This document shows positions 49,020-60,811 of a DNA stretch of 64,000 nt, piece by piece. The notes under the pieces were generated by a model, which was not told where the DNA came from, did no database searches, and saw only the letters and a list, made by a program, of their open reading frames with translations. Position numbers and translations under genes: made by a program. Positions within the stretch are counted from its first letter, which is position 1, and each line of letters opens with the position of its first letter. Origin of the DNA: Juglans regia (Eukaryota > Streptophyta > Magnoliopsida > Fagales > Juglandaceae); NCBI RefSeq assembly GCF_001411555.2, contig NC_049911.1, positions 34,733,340-34,797,339 on the forward strand, in the 5' to 3' direction.

Positions 49020-49934
49020 GATCCATGCAACTGTTTGTCAAAAGAGATAGGAAAATGAAGGGAAGCATGACTTTTCCGCTGATGATCATTTTCTTCTATC
49101 CAGTAGTACGTATTTGAACGATTTACCAGTGACAACTTAATATGGAGCATCAAACTTGTCTGATCTATTATGTCGTTTAGAATTTTGATTTTGAGAAATG
49201 TTGATGGTTGCATTGCATCCGATGTGCCATTTAAAATTTTTATCGTGGGAAATGCTGATGTTTGCATGCGCTCGTCATGTTGTGTTGCAAACAGGCTTAC
49301 ATATTAGGAATCTATGCAGAGTTCCAAATTTATATAGACATTTTGGACTTGATCCGAGATAGATGATGCATGACCATAATTCACCCATCTCAGATGTGCT
49401 AAAAGCATTCTGCGCTTAGCCGAGATTACAGAATGGTGGTATGACTTGTAGCCCACCTCTAGTGAAGATATTTTCATTAAAGAAAGAATAAAATGCAAAT
49501 TTTCTAGTGTCAGTGACAACATCCAAATGACGTTGGCATTATATGTAGTAGACATTATTCATGTTCTTGGAACAGGATTTTTATTTACTTACAAAAAAAC
49601 AGAAATAGCTAGGAGAAGAAAAAGAGGTCGGGCTTTACTTTACGATAAGTATTATAGGCATAAAGAGGTTTTATAAAAGTAAATTTATAAATTAACATAA
49701 TTTTATATAATATGTTCTATCTATTTTAAAATCATGTTAATTTATAACTTTACTTTTATACAATCTATTCGCGACTAAGATATTTTTCTTGCTTTAATGC
49801 TCTAATAGACAAAATTATATTATCTTAGAAACTCAATGGTCAATGCCACTTGTTCACTATTATTGTTCGCAAACGCCAACGCAACTTGTTTAAGTAATAC
49901 TATATATCACACTCTTATCATATTTTGATCATAC

Positions 49935-50508
49935 TAAGAGTATTTTCATTAGATTAGCTAAAAGTTAAATTCATTGAAGATTTAGCTATTAAATTATAAA
50001 ATGTGATCGCATTGGAATAGCTAAATTTCAAATAATAAGAATTTAGCTACAGTCACTTCTAAAATTATTTCTAAATTTAAAAAGAACTATTCATTCATCA
50101 AATACATTTTATATTAATTATTTATCTCTTCATTTTATATCAATTATTTTTCTCTCTCTTTTAAATGACAATTGAAAAAGATATAATTAGAATATGATTA
50201 TTGATTAATATATAATATTATGAATAGTAAAATATGATAAAATAAAATAAATTCATATTTAAACAAATTTAAATATTTTTGAAATTATTAATTACTCGTT
50301 ATTATATAATGAATAAATGGATAATCCAATATAGAGATTTGATGTGAATAGTCAAAGTCAAATTCATCTTATATTATTTATTGTCATATAATGAAAAAAT
50401 AATTATTCAATATGGAGATTTATGTGAATGAATAGATAAAAATTAAATTCATCTTACATTCATAAAAAATGTACTTTAGTTTTAACTAATCCAATGAGAA
50501 TGCTCTAA
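49935..50508. mobile_element. 574-bp MITE with ~29-bp imperfect TIR
   Basis: Left end TAAGAGTATTTTCATTAGAT followed by TAGCTAAAA; right end, as reverse complement, TTAGAGCATTCTCATTGGAT followed by TAGTTAAAA. The TAGAGCATT-C-CATTGGAT end is a familiar plant MITE signature. AT-rich, no ORF. A TA/TAA target would fit a PIF/Harbinger-type element; that class is inferred. Confidence 0.75.
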
Positions 50509-50587
50509 GTAATATGTAGCACATTCATCACCATCAGATGATAAAGAAGCATGCAATAAATGATCATTTAATGGTGATAAATATGAC

Positions 50588-50780
50588 ACATCATACTTAG
50601 TAGGATAATAGTATGATGTATATAATTTTTCTTTAACAAAATATCATAATAAGTCATGTTTGAATATAAAAACGATTTCATATCATCTAATTTAAATGTG
50701 TTACATCATACTTAGTGAGATGGTAGTATAATGTATATAATTTTTCTTTAACAAAATATCATAATAAGTCATATTTGGAT
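50588..50780. repeat. Tandem duplication, 115-bp period
   Basis: ACATCATACTTAG at 50588 and 50703, each followed by AATTTTTCTTTAACAAAATA and TCATAATAAGTCAT. A few substitutions separate the copies. Confidence 0.8.
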
Positions 50781-52394
50781 ATAAAAACGATTTTATCTCA
50801 TCTAATTTTATCATTATAATTTTTTAAAATTTTTAAATAAACTATAATAAACAATTTAAAATTTTCAAATCTTATAATAATAATAATAATAATTTATTTA
50901 ATTTTTAACTTTTATCTAAAATCATCTCATATTATCTCACTATCTAAATGGGTCTAAAGGGATCGGACTTGAATTTGAATTCACTGAGATTAGTTAAAAT
51001 TAAAGTTAAAAGTTGAATAAAATATATTCTGTTAATATTATTTTTATTTAAAAATTTAAAAAATAAATTATTTATTTTATTTTATATAAAAATTATAATA
51101 ATTAGATGATAAAAAGATGAACAATTATGAAAACATACTATACCTTAATCATAGCTTGTACAGTGGCACAAGTTTTTCCTTGCATTCACTGATTAGCTAG
51201 TTAAAAAGTAGACGAAAAGCACGTTGAGAAACAGCAATGTCCGTTAACAACAATTAATCACATTAGAACAAGTTGAGGAGGGTAACGATGTCCCCACTAG
51301 AACCTCGGAACTTCGCTAATTGCTCCGGTCTTGGGCGCGACAGCAATGGCGTCCATTCCACATCCGATGGCGATTGCTTTCACATCTTTGCACTTGCCAT
51401 GTGATTACCCGCCCTCGCGCACTTCTACGCTGGCTATTTCGTCAAATCCACACTCCTTTTATTTCCAATTTATATATTCATTTCTTTCTCGCACTGCACA
51501 ACCCACTCCACGCGAGCCACGCTCCATTACACTCAGAAAATTCTCCTTTCCCCTTTTGATATCCGATCCAGTAACCTGATCGTTTACAAAGCCCGCACCT
51601 ATCGATCTTTTCTTGTGCAACGATGTAATTTTATCTACTACTTTAACCAGGTTAATTTTTTTTTCCCCTTAATCTTCGCCCGCTTCGTTATTTTTCTTAA
51701 TTATTTATTTTTGCTGGTTTTCTCGGCGACTAATCGAATTATGGTTACTTTGATTCGCAGGATTTCTGTACGAATTGGCGGTGAGTTTGGGGCTGTGAAT
51801 CTGTGATTGGAGTTTTTTTTTGTGATGACGTCACTGGAGTGGCAGTGAGACCGTTCTCTATATCTGGATCTCGTAACCATCCTCTCGTCGTCGACCATGG
51901 AAAATCTTAGTGACTCAAATATGGGTCCACATTTGAGGTTCTTCCATTTATGATTATGATTATTATTTTTTCATCCAGATTCCTTTGCTACTTGTAGCTA
52001 AGTTGCTTCGTTTGCTATCACAAAATCTCAATTTAAGCAACGTCTTGAAACCTTAGAATTTCATGGATTTGAATGATTAATTGTCGCAGCAGCATTATGA
52101 AGGCTATCACTAACTTTCAAGGACCAGCATAATGCCATATCTAATCCTAAGTAAAGCATTTAAGATTTCAAGGCTTAGTTGTCAGTTTTTAATTTTGGTG
52201 TACCGTGTTCAAAATAGTTTATACAAGTTTGAGGTGATAAGAGTAAGACGTACTTTCTTTTTGAAGCCCATCCAGATCTTTTTCTTAGACTGCACGTGGT
52301 CAATTATATGTTTCTTAATTAAATTGGCTTTCATGTTTATGACTAATGAGCAAGTTATGTAATGATACAAAGAAGACCCAAGCCATATCTGGGT

Positions 52395-52682
52395 CTATAC
52401 TAAAAAAGGACCGGTCAATGTTCCAATTAGAACAGTGTGGGATCCCATTTACCACCTTTATATACACAATCTGAGATATTACAATTTCGATGGCTCAATT
52501 TCTAAATTGTAACAACTTAATGAAGGCCCAAACCGCATCTAAATCCATACTCTAATGGAACTAATTAATGTTGCAATTGGAGTAATTGGAGTCCCTTGGA
52601 ATCATTATAAAGGGCTTGAACTTCTCCATTTGAAACAATGTGGGATCCCATTTACCACCTTCCTATACAAAATCCAGAGTTT
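52395..52682. repeat. Two related copies of the LTR-like dispersed repeat
   Basis: GTGTGGGATCCCATTTACCA (~52435) and TGTGGGATCCCATTTACCAC (~52638), with related TCCAATTAGAAC / GCAATTGGAGTAATTGGAG text before them. Also similar to 23186-23295. Upstream of the transporter exon at 52925. Confidence 0.55.
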
Positions 52683-52924
52683 TACAAGTTATAATTCAAC
52701 TGAACCATGGATATGATATATCCAAGCCTGAATGTCCTCTTGGCAATAGAGCTGTGCTTATGTGTATGCCATTTTTGTGTGAAAGCAAATTTAATCGTGT
52801 TAATGCTATGTATGATATTGATCAGACATTGTTTTTAACAAACAGTGTTGCCACATATAAGATATCTTAATTCTCATTGTGCCAGTTGTAACTCTATACC
52901 ATTGCCCATGTAGTTTGTTTGCAG

Positions 52925-55900
52925 CCTTGTCATATGGGATTGCTTCAATGGCGATGGTTTTTATCAATAAGGCCATACTTATTCAATATGCGCACTCAAT
53001 GACCCTCCTCACTTTGCAGGTATGACTTTGTGAAAGTAAAATAGTGCACTTGCTCTTTCACTAAATTTGTGATGGTTTTGTGACTGTTAATAGTGAATTT
53101 TGTTTGTTGTTCTTCATTATCTTAGCAATTGGCAACCACCTTACTTATACACATGGGTCAAAGAATGGGATACACAAAATCCGGATCTTTAGATATGTTG
53201 ATGGCTAGAAAGCTTCTCCCAATTTCACTGTTTTACAATGCTAACGTGGCATTTGCATTGGCGAGTTTAAAAGGAGTTAATATTCCAATGTATATCGCGA
53301 TAAAGAGACTCACGCCACTTGCAGTCCTAGTTGCTGGATTATTTTCTGGAAAAGGGAGACCTACAACACAGGTATGTGATGATGCTCTTATTTTATATAT
53401 GCGAAGTTGCTTTTAATAGATTGATTATAGAGTTTTACTTCATAAAAGATTTCCGTCCTATTAGTTTGGTAGGCGAGATTTATAAAATTATTTCGAAAGT
53501 GTTAGCTAATCGTATGAGTTTGGTGATGGATAAAATTATTTCTAAACCTCAAAATGCTTTTGTTCGGGGTCGGCAAATATTGGATTCAGTAATGATTGCA
53601 AATGAGGGAAGGTATTCCGGGAGTTCTTTGCAAGTTGGACATGGAAAAAACATATGACCACGTGTGTTGGTATTTTCTTTTTTATATGCTAAGAAGATGT
53701 GGTTTTGGAGATAGGTGGTGTGGATGGGTTAAACACTATGTTTCGACTGCTAGATTTTTTTGTTTTAGTTAATGGCAACTCTTGTGGATTTTTTTAGAGT
53801 TCGAGGGGTTTGAGACAAGGTGATCCGTTATCCTCGTTTCTTTTCATTATAGTTATGGAGGTGTTGAGTCACATGGTGGATGCTGCTGTAGGGGGAGGTT
53901 TTCTTGCTAGTTTCTCAGTGGGAAACAACAATAACGGTGCTTTATCCATTTCTCACTTATTGTTTGCGGATGATACTCTTATTTTTTGTGATGCTGACAA
54001 TGGACAAATTCAAGCTTTAAGGGCTGTTCTATTGTGTTTTGAAGTTGCTTCAGGCCTCAAGGTGAACTTGGGAAAGTTGGAATTAGTTCCGGTGGGGGAT
54101 GTGGAGAATATTAACCTTCTAGCGGATTTGTTGGGCTGCAAAGTTGCTTCCCTTCCAATGAAATATCTTGGGCTTCCATTGGGGGCATCTTTCAAAGCAA
54201 AGAATATTTGGGATGGTGTTGTAGAGAAGGTTGAGAAAAGATTGTCGGGTTGGAAGCGGCTATATCTAACAAAAGGGGTGAGATTAACCCTTATTAAAAG
54301 TACATTTTCCAATCTCCCTACATATTTTCTTTCTTTATTTCCATTACTGGTGGGTGTGGCAAATTGGATTGAAAAATTGTTTAGAGCTTTTTTGTGGGAT
54401 GGCATGGGTGAAGAGAATAAATTTCATCTTGTGAGTTGGCAAAGGGTGAGCAGTCCGATTGTGTTGGGAGGCTTGGGAGTGCGAAATTTGAACATTTTTA
54501 ATAAAGCTCTATTAGGAAAATGGTTGTGGAGATATCAATTGGAAGGAGATTCGTTGTGGAGAGAGTTTGTTGATCGGAAGTATGGAAGTGATTGAGGGGG
54601 TTGGCGTTCCAAGGAGGGTAGGGGGATTTATGGTGTGAGCCTTTGGAAATTTATTAGAAAGGGGTGGAACATTTTTTAAAAACATCTTAAGTTCGAGGTT
54701 AGAGAGGGTGCAAGAATATATTTCTTGTTTGATGAATGGTGTGGTGAGAGAGCTCTTCATACTGTTTATTCGGATGTCTTCAGCTTGGTTGGAAATCAGC
54801 AGGCTGCTGTCTCAGAGGTGTTGTGTCGTGCTAATGGGATTGTGCATTGGAATGTGATTTTTACTAGAAATGCACAAGATTGGGAAATTGATGAGATAAC
54901 AGGTTTTTTCAGCTTTTTGTATTCCCTGAAAATAGGAGGAAATGGGAGAGATCGAATGCTGTGGAACTGGAAACATACGAGGAGCAACAAGTTTTCTGTT
55001 AAATCATTTTATAAGGTGTTGACAGATCAACAACATATCTCGTTTACGTGGAAGAGTATTTGGAGGGTTTTTGTGCCGTCTAAAGTTACTTTTTTTACTT
55101 GGACGGCCGCTCTAGGGAAGATTTTGACGATTGATAATTTAAGGAAACGTGAGATGATTGTAATAGAGTGGTGTTTCATGTGTGAGAAAATGGTGAATTG
55201 ATTGATCATCTACTTCTACATTGTGAGGTGGCTAGGGAGTTATGGGTTGGCATTTTAAGTAGAGCTGGGTTGAGTTGGGTTATGCCAAAGAGTGTGGAGG
55301 AATAGGCATCATAATAGTTCTCAACTGGCAGCGGTGTGGAGGATGATTCCTTTGTGCTTAATGTGGTGTTTATAGATGGAAAGGAATGAGAGGTGCTTCA
55401 ACAACAAGGAGCGAGCTGTGGAGGAAATCTGGAATTTTTTTGTCTTCTTTGGTTCTGTGGTTTTCTGCTATTGTACTAAAGGGAGGGAATGTTCATGAGT
55501 TTTTGTTTTCTTTTCAGTTTTCTAGAATGTAATTAGGTGTCTCTTTTGTATACTTCCTGTGTACATCGGCTTCGCCTAGCTTCATTTGATCAATAAAGTT
55601 TCTTATTTATAAAAAAAATAAAAATCTTATCCATCATGCCAATTGTATTTTGGTTGAACTTCATGTTAACATTGTAGAGTAGGTGTTTTTAACTTGTTCC
55701 TTTTATTATTGGTGTCTAAAGTTAGTTGCTTAGTTAAAGCTGTAATTGCAGTCTAAAGCTTGAGTGGACAGTACAAACAGCAAAGATATCTTGATGTGAT
55801 CTACAGTGGACAGTTCTTAATATTTCAGTCAGCGGTGAACACTAGTGATATCATGATATGTAGTATATGCTCCAAAGAACGACTCCTATATTAATAAGCA

Positions 55901-58857
55901 TGAGCTTAAATTCCTTTAAGGAGATTATAAGTTTGTGACACTCAGGTATCATATCCTGAACAAAATATTTTTTTGATAAGTTCCTGAACAAAATCTAACC
56001 CATGGGAGTAGTATGCAGACAATATATTTGTCACAATCCAAGGATATCATAATTATTACTATGCTATCATCTTAACGGTGTAATCATGATTGAAGGAGTG
56101 CCTTGTGGGTCTTTTGAAATTTAGGTGCTTTAAAAAATTACTTGACTAAGCCCAACCCAGCTGTCAATTAGTTATTAGTGTTATGTTGTACTCCATGTCC
56201 CGATCCTAAATAAAGGAGCTCGTATGTTAGATTTGTAGGCTCTAACTGGTATTTGTTTTAAGTGCGGTGGTTTTTCCTGGAATCTTTGATAAGTATTATG
56301 TTAAACTAGCAGAATAATCTTTATGACTATTATCTTTGATTAGGAAGTTCTAATCTGTCATGGCTTCTTTATTAAATTTCAGGTGTCTCTTTCTGTTCTA
56401 TTGACTGCTGCTGGAGTTATCATTGCTGCGCTGGGAGATTTTTCATTTGACCTTTTTGGATACAGCATGGCCCTTACTTCTGTTTTTTTCCAGGTTGGAC
56501 CTTTTTTCTTGAACTATGAATGGTTAGATAATAGATAGTAGTATGTATCCTTTTACTGAAAACCATTCAAATTTCAAGTCAGTTTCTTGAAACTACCATG
56601 TGTCAAACTAGTGTCTGTGTTTTCATGAAAAGCTTCATTTTGGGTTTTCCCCTATGACGTCAACTGAAATGATAAGATAGGTTAATGTGACACCCCCCCC
56701 CCCCCCCCAAAAAAAAAAAAAAAAAAAATCGTGGTCAGGTTCTAGCTGAATCTCCCTTGCCCTTCTTGCCATCTGCATCCTCTGACCTCCTCAGGTTCTC
56801 TCCCCTACATCAAACCCAACATTATATTAGAACCCATCCAGTGCTTCAATTCCTCAAATTTAACACGTCTTTCAAAACTTTGATTTGTAGAATTCTGAAA
56901 CTCTGCCACATTTTCTGCACTTGCTGTAGCAAATCCCTCTACCTCTTTGGGAGCTGCAATGCAGCATCAATGTTTACCCCTATTTTGGTATCATTATCCC
57001 TCTTTACTTTCACCAACATCGAGGCTTCCTCAACCTGGTCTCCGGTATGGCTGGTGATAATTCAAAAAGGGACAAGCAGTGGCTCTCAACAATAATAAAC
57101 AGCCAGTGACATGGCTAGTTACCTTTTTTCTAACAAGTACTTGGCTAGTTGCTTTAAATACTGTTCTTGATTTGGGTGTTGTGAGGCAATTGAGATTGCC
57201 AGAGCTTGGACCATGTTGAGGAGGGACAAAGACAACAAAAATACTGCCTAATGGATGTCTATTAGCTTTAAAATTGCTGATTTTTTTGGAGCTCGTAATA
57301 TGTGAGCTTTTCAAATGGAATTTTGTTCATGTGCAATGCAGACCATGTACCTAGTCTTGGTTGAGAAGTCTGGTGCAGAGGATGGGCTTTCTTCAGTTGA
57401 AATCATGTTCTACAACAGTACTTTGTCCCTTCCATTTTTGCTGTTTCTCATCATAGCTACAGGAGAGTTTCCAAGTTCTATATCACTATTATTTGCAAAG
57501 GTTAGAATCTAAACTGGCTTTTTTAGTGATATTTATGATTGTTTCGGAGAGTAATAATGCTTGAGCACGAAATAATAAAGACTATCATGAACATTCTATC
57601 TAATAGTCATTGAATCAAATAAGTGCTGGACTGTTCCTTCCCTGGTGTCATTTTTTTTTTCTTTTTTCTTTTTTTTTTTTAATATGGACGTAGCAGGATA
57701 TCAATGGGTGCTTGAAACTGTATTCAATGTAACAATACCATATATTTTGGGATAATAAATGGAGTTATCATGAAGGGGGGAAAGACCAGTTTTATTGGTT
57801 AAGGTTGGGAAAACATTCTAATAGCTTGAAGTTAGATAGCCAAATCTCCTTGAAAACCATTTCTTCCTTATTGTTAGGTGTGATGACTCTGTTTCGCCTG
57901 CTCATATTGCATCATTCCAACAAAATGTATCTTTGTAGTTTTTAGTCCATAAATATTACCAAATAAAATCAAAGCAAGGTGCCTGCATCTATGAAAAGAG
58001 TATGTGGCATAGCATAGCACATCCAAAAGTCTGCCTGATTGATCCAGAATTATGCATTTGTTACCTAGACCTATTTGAGTCAAGCTTTCGATAAGAGTAC
58101 TGAAATGAAAAAAATATAAATAGGCAGGGTTCATTTCAGTTATTTATAATGCTTTCATTACATCATTAAGATTCGGTTTCTTGTTGGAAGTGGTAGAATG
58201 CTTTTCATTTGGTATTGTTTACCTATAGTAGATTGTGCATCTTAACATTAAATCGATATCTAACATGAAATTTGTCTTTAATATGCAGAGTAATTCCTTA
58301 TACTTTTTGGTGATCCTTATTCTTTCATTGGTAATGGGCATTGTCCTCAACTTCACCATGTTTTTATGTACCATAGTCAACTCTGCTTTAACAACAACAA
58401 TAGTTGGCGTTCTTAAAGGGGTTGGCTCCACGGTATGCATCGAGGATCTTTAGTCTTTGTTTGTTTTACATAAGTTTGGTGATAGGGAAGGAAATTTTGG
58501 AATTTTCTAATAACCAGCCCATTACACACCCTTAAAGGCATTGATTTTTCTTCTGTTTTCCTGTCTTGATATTTGAAACGGCTTGTGGTTTTTTTTTAAG
58601 AAATAAAACATTCTGAGTTTCTTGAACCAACACATTTGACATATGCTTTCCTATTTTTAGTTTTTTTATGTAATTTTTTTTTGGTATCTCAGACCCTTGG
58701 TTTTGTGTTACTGGGTGGTGTTCAAGTTCATGCTTTGAACGTGACTGGATTGATTATCAACACTGCTGGTGGTGTGTGGTATTCATATGCCAAGTATCAA
58801 CAAAAGAAGAACAAGCCAATAAAGATAATGTCAGATATTGAGGCGCATCGTAAATAA
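52925..58857 (+). CDS. Nucleotide-sugar transporter (SLC35D / UGNT1-like), first exon not resolved
   Basis: Golgi/ER membrane antiporter of the NST/TPT family; closest by recall to the plant UDP-GlcNAc transporter UGNT1, substrate inferred. Exons: 52925-53019, 53126-53371, 56383-56493, 57342-57500, 58289-58432 and 58693-58857, all phase-consistent, giving 306 residues plus two bases from a missing upstream exon. Key text: [17 protein letters not shown], the substrate-helix stretch [67 protein letters not shown] and [15 protein letters not shown], with a Lys-rich cytosolic C-terminus (IEAHRK). About nine hydrophobic segments are visible in this part; the whole protein should have ten. Intron 2 (53372-56382) holds a 2.2 kb LINE in sense orientation, with no effect on exon sequence. 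Confidence 0.88.
53430..55618 (+). mobile_element. 5'-truncated LINE pseudogene, 2.2 kb
   Basis: Begins inside the RT domain ([20 protein letters not shown]), continues with [45 protein letters not shown] and KYLGLPLG, and ends with zf-RVT text ([22 protein letters not shown]) and the standard tail plus A run at 55611-55618. Frameshifts or stops occur near 53610, 53800, 54593, 54680, 55198 and 55300. Older and more decayed than the copy at 33481, but the same lineage by sequence. Confidence 0.93.
55967..55981 (-). mobile_element. 15-bp micro-insertion with perfect 13-bp duplication
   Basis: ATTTTTTTGATAAGT between two copies of TCCTGAACAAAAT (55954-55966 and 55982-55994). On the minus strand the insert is ACTTATC plus A7, the LINE terminus. 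Transporter intron 2. Confidence 0.8.
56693..56728. repeat. C16 followed by A20
   Basis: Sixteen C directly followed by twenty A, in a transporter intron. No flanking duplication seen. Confidence 0.9.
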
Positions 58858-59626
58858 AAAGCGGTATGGAGGGATAGCAGGTGCTAACAGCTGCTGTCTG
58901 TGACCATTCAACTACCTTTTAAATTGTACCACTAAGTAACAAAGTGATGATTAAATTACTTTCTTTTGTATTTCTCATTGTAGTCAGTAAAGCTTAAACA
59001 TGTGTTCAATTTAACAGCCTATCTTTTGTACATGGAGCAATCAAATGCCAACACGACATGATTAAGGATGTTGAGAAAGATAAAAAGGGAACTGTGGTTA
59101 TCAATGTTTCTTATGCAGATGGTGAGAACTGTAGCTACTGCTTTGCTAGTGGATTTCATTTCAGTGGTTTAATAAGTGGTATTTTATCCATTTGGGACAT
59201 TAGCATTTGTTAGATTGAAGTACAGTCGTAAACCGATGCCGAAACGATTTGACTTCATTATGCATGAGAGGTCTTGGAGTTAAGCAAGACTCACACCCGA
59301 TACAAACAATAATAAATCAATAAATAAATAAATGGACCCACCTCCTACCGACGTCAGCTATAATTTCCTATTCTTTGTAACTGTAAATCTATATAAATAA
59401 ATGTATATGCATCTCTGCCTATAACATCAATTCACACCATGATGTGTGGGGTGTGGAGACCTCATCATCTCCTAATACAAGTTCATGTGCACACACATGT
59501 GGGTTGTTCATGGATTGAAACTGCCGTTGGTTAGAGGAGAGAGACACCAGACAGACAATGACATGGAAATTGATGCGGTCGGGTTACTATGCACCGGTCA
59601 ACCGCTACTTTATATGGGGACATTTA

Positions 59627-59828
59627 AGTTGTGTTTGGATGTTGAAGTGAGTTGAGTTGAGTTGAGTTGAGATGATAAAATATTGGTAAAATATTATTTT
59701 TTAATATTATTATTATTTTAAAATTTGAAAAATTGAATTGTTTATTATATTTTATATTGAGATTTGAAAAAGTTGTAATGATGAGTTGAGATGAGTTGAG
59801 AGTAGTTAAGGAACCAAACGAAGCCTTA
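59627..59828. mobile_element. MITE-like element, GAGTTGA-rich
   Basis: Ends GTGTTTGG and CCAAACGA-type inverted repeats; the interior is GAGTTGAGTTGAGTTGAGA near the left end and GATGAGTTGAGATGAGTTGA near the right. The middle shares TTGTTTATTATATTTT and GATTTGAAAAAGTTGTAATG with the MITE at 27020-27244, so both are one family. Confidence 0.68.
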
Positions 59829-59866
59829 GGATGACTTGTGTGAATAATTCTCAGACGTTTTTATCT

Positions 59867-60047
59867 TAGGGTCTGATTTGGTTATCAAGATGAGCATCTC
59901 ATTTTATATAATTATTATAATTTTTTTAAAATTTTTATATAAAATATAATAAATAATTCAATTTTTTAAAATTTTAAAATAAAAAATAATATTTTATTTA
60001 ATTTTAAATTTTTATCTCATATTATCTGTATAACCAAACAAGACCTA
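59867..60047. mobile_element. 181-bp MITE
   Basis: Left TAGGGTCTGATTTGGTTAT, right (reverse complement) TAGGTCTTGTTTGGTTAT: imperfect inverted ends. AT-rich interior with ATGAGCATCTCAT at the left and ATCTCATATTATC at the right. Confidence 0.68.
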
Positions 60048-60780
60048 TTATTTTATCATTATTGTTGAAAGCTGAATTCATCCTTAGCATGTAGCGATTT
60101 CACTTGAACCGCCTCCTCTGAACTCCTTTTTTTCCTCGTCTTAACATGCATGGTTTCTTTTGGATTAGCAGCATTTCCTGTTCAAATGAGCTGAAAGGTC
60201 GTTTTTTGTTTTTTGGGTCTCTTATATATCTATTAAAATTATTAACTATTCCTGGTAATAGTGATGAAAAATGCATGGCATGGAAAGCCAAACGGCAAAA
60301 ATGGCTTTAATCAATTAGAGGAATGCTAGTGCTACCACAATCTTTGGTTTAATTGTAGTATTATGGAATGGAAAATGAAAGGTGGGTAGCCCCCCTGCCT
60401 GCCTGCCTGGAGGATCCTTCATAAATGTGAGATGTCTATTAGTCATGATCAGTGGACCTGATCTACTTGTGGTGGTTAACTGGACGATCACTGGGAAACA
60501 TCCTAACATGGCTTTTTCGAAAAATTTCCGATCGACTTTGGTCACTGAAATAATGCTCTTCTACGATTTCTTCTTCCCTATATATATGCTTTTGATTTTA
60601 TTAAGGCAATTGCAAAAACAGTAGAGATTGTATGCCTCAGGTTGCCAGAACTGGGCTCGGGCTCACAGTCACAGATGTGGCCTTAAAATCATTCTATTAT
60701 TAGTTGAGTTGATCCATCTTATAATTTTCTCAACATACTAGTATAATGATTTGAGTTAGGTATTGTCTTGTACTGGTTTA

Positions 60781-60783
<3 letters not shown>

Positions 60784-60811
<28 letters not shown>
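60784..60811. repeat. AT microsatellite
   Basis: About thirteen TA units in the right-hand intergenic region. Confidence 0.9.

Larger units (their letters stand above)
49020..52924. other. Intergenic region and unresolved 5' part of the transporter gene
   Basis: 49020 to ~49560 is probably the CHERP 3' UTR. 49560-51250 is AT-rich with a MITE and a tandem duplication. From ~51300 the composition changes to CT-rich text typical of a 5' UTR. The first coding exon of the transporter should lie between ~51300 and 52900, ending one base before a GCC codon. ATGGAAAATCTTAGTGACTC at 51897 is a candidate start, but its phase does not fit exon 52925, so I leave it open. Confidence 0.45.

Noticed and set aside
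51331..51579. Reading frame starting MGATAMASIPHP as the transporter N-terminus
   Set aside because: It has no NST features, ends in a stop, and has no in-frame donor that reaches the 52925 exon. More likely 5' UTR or upstream leader.
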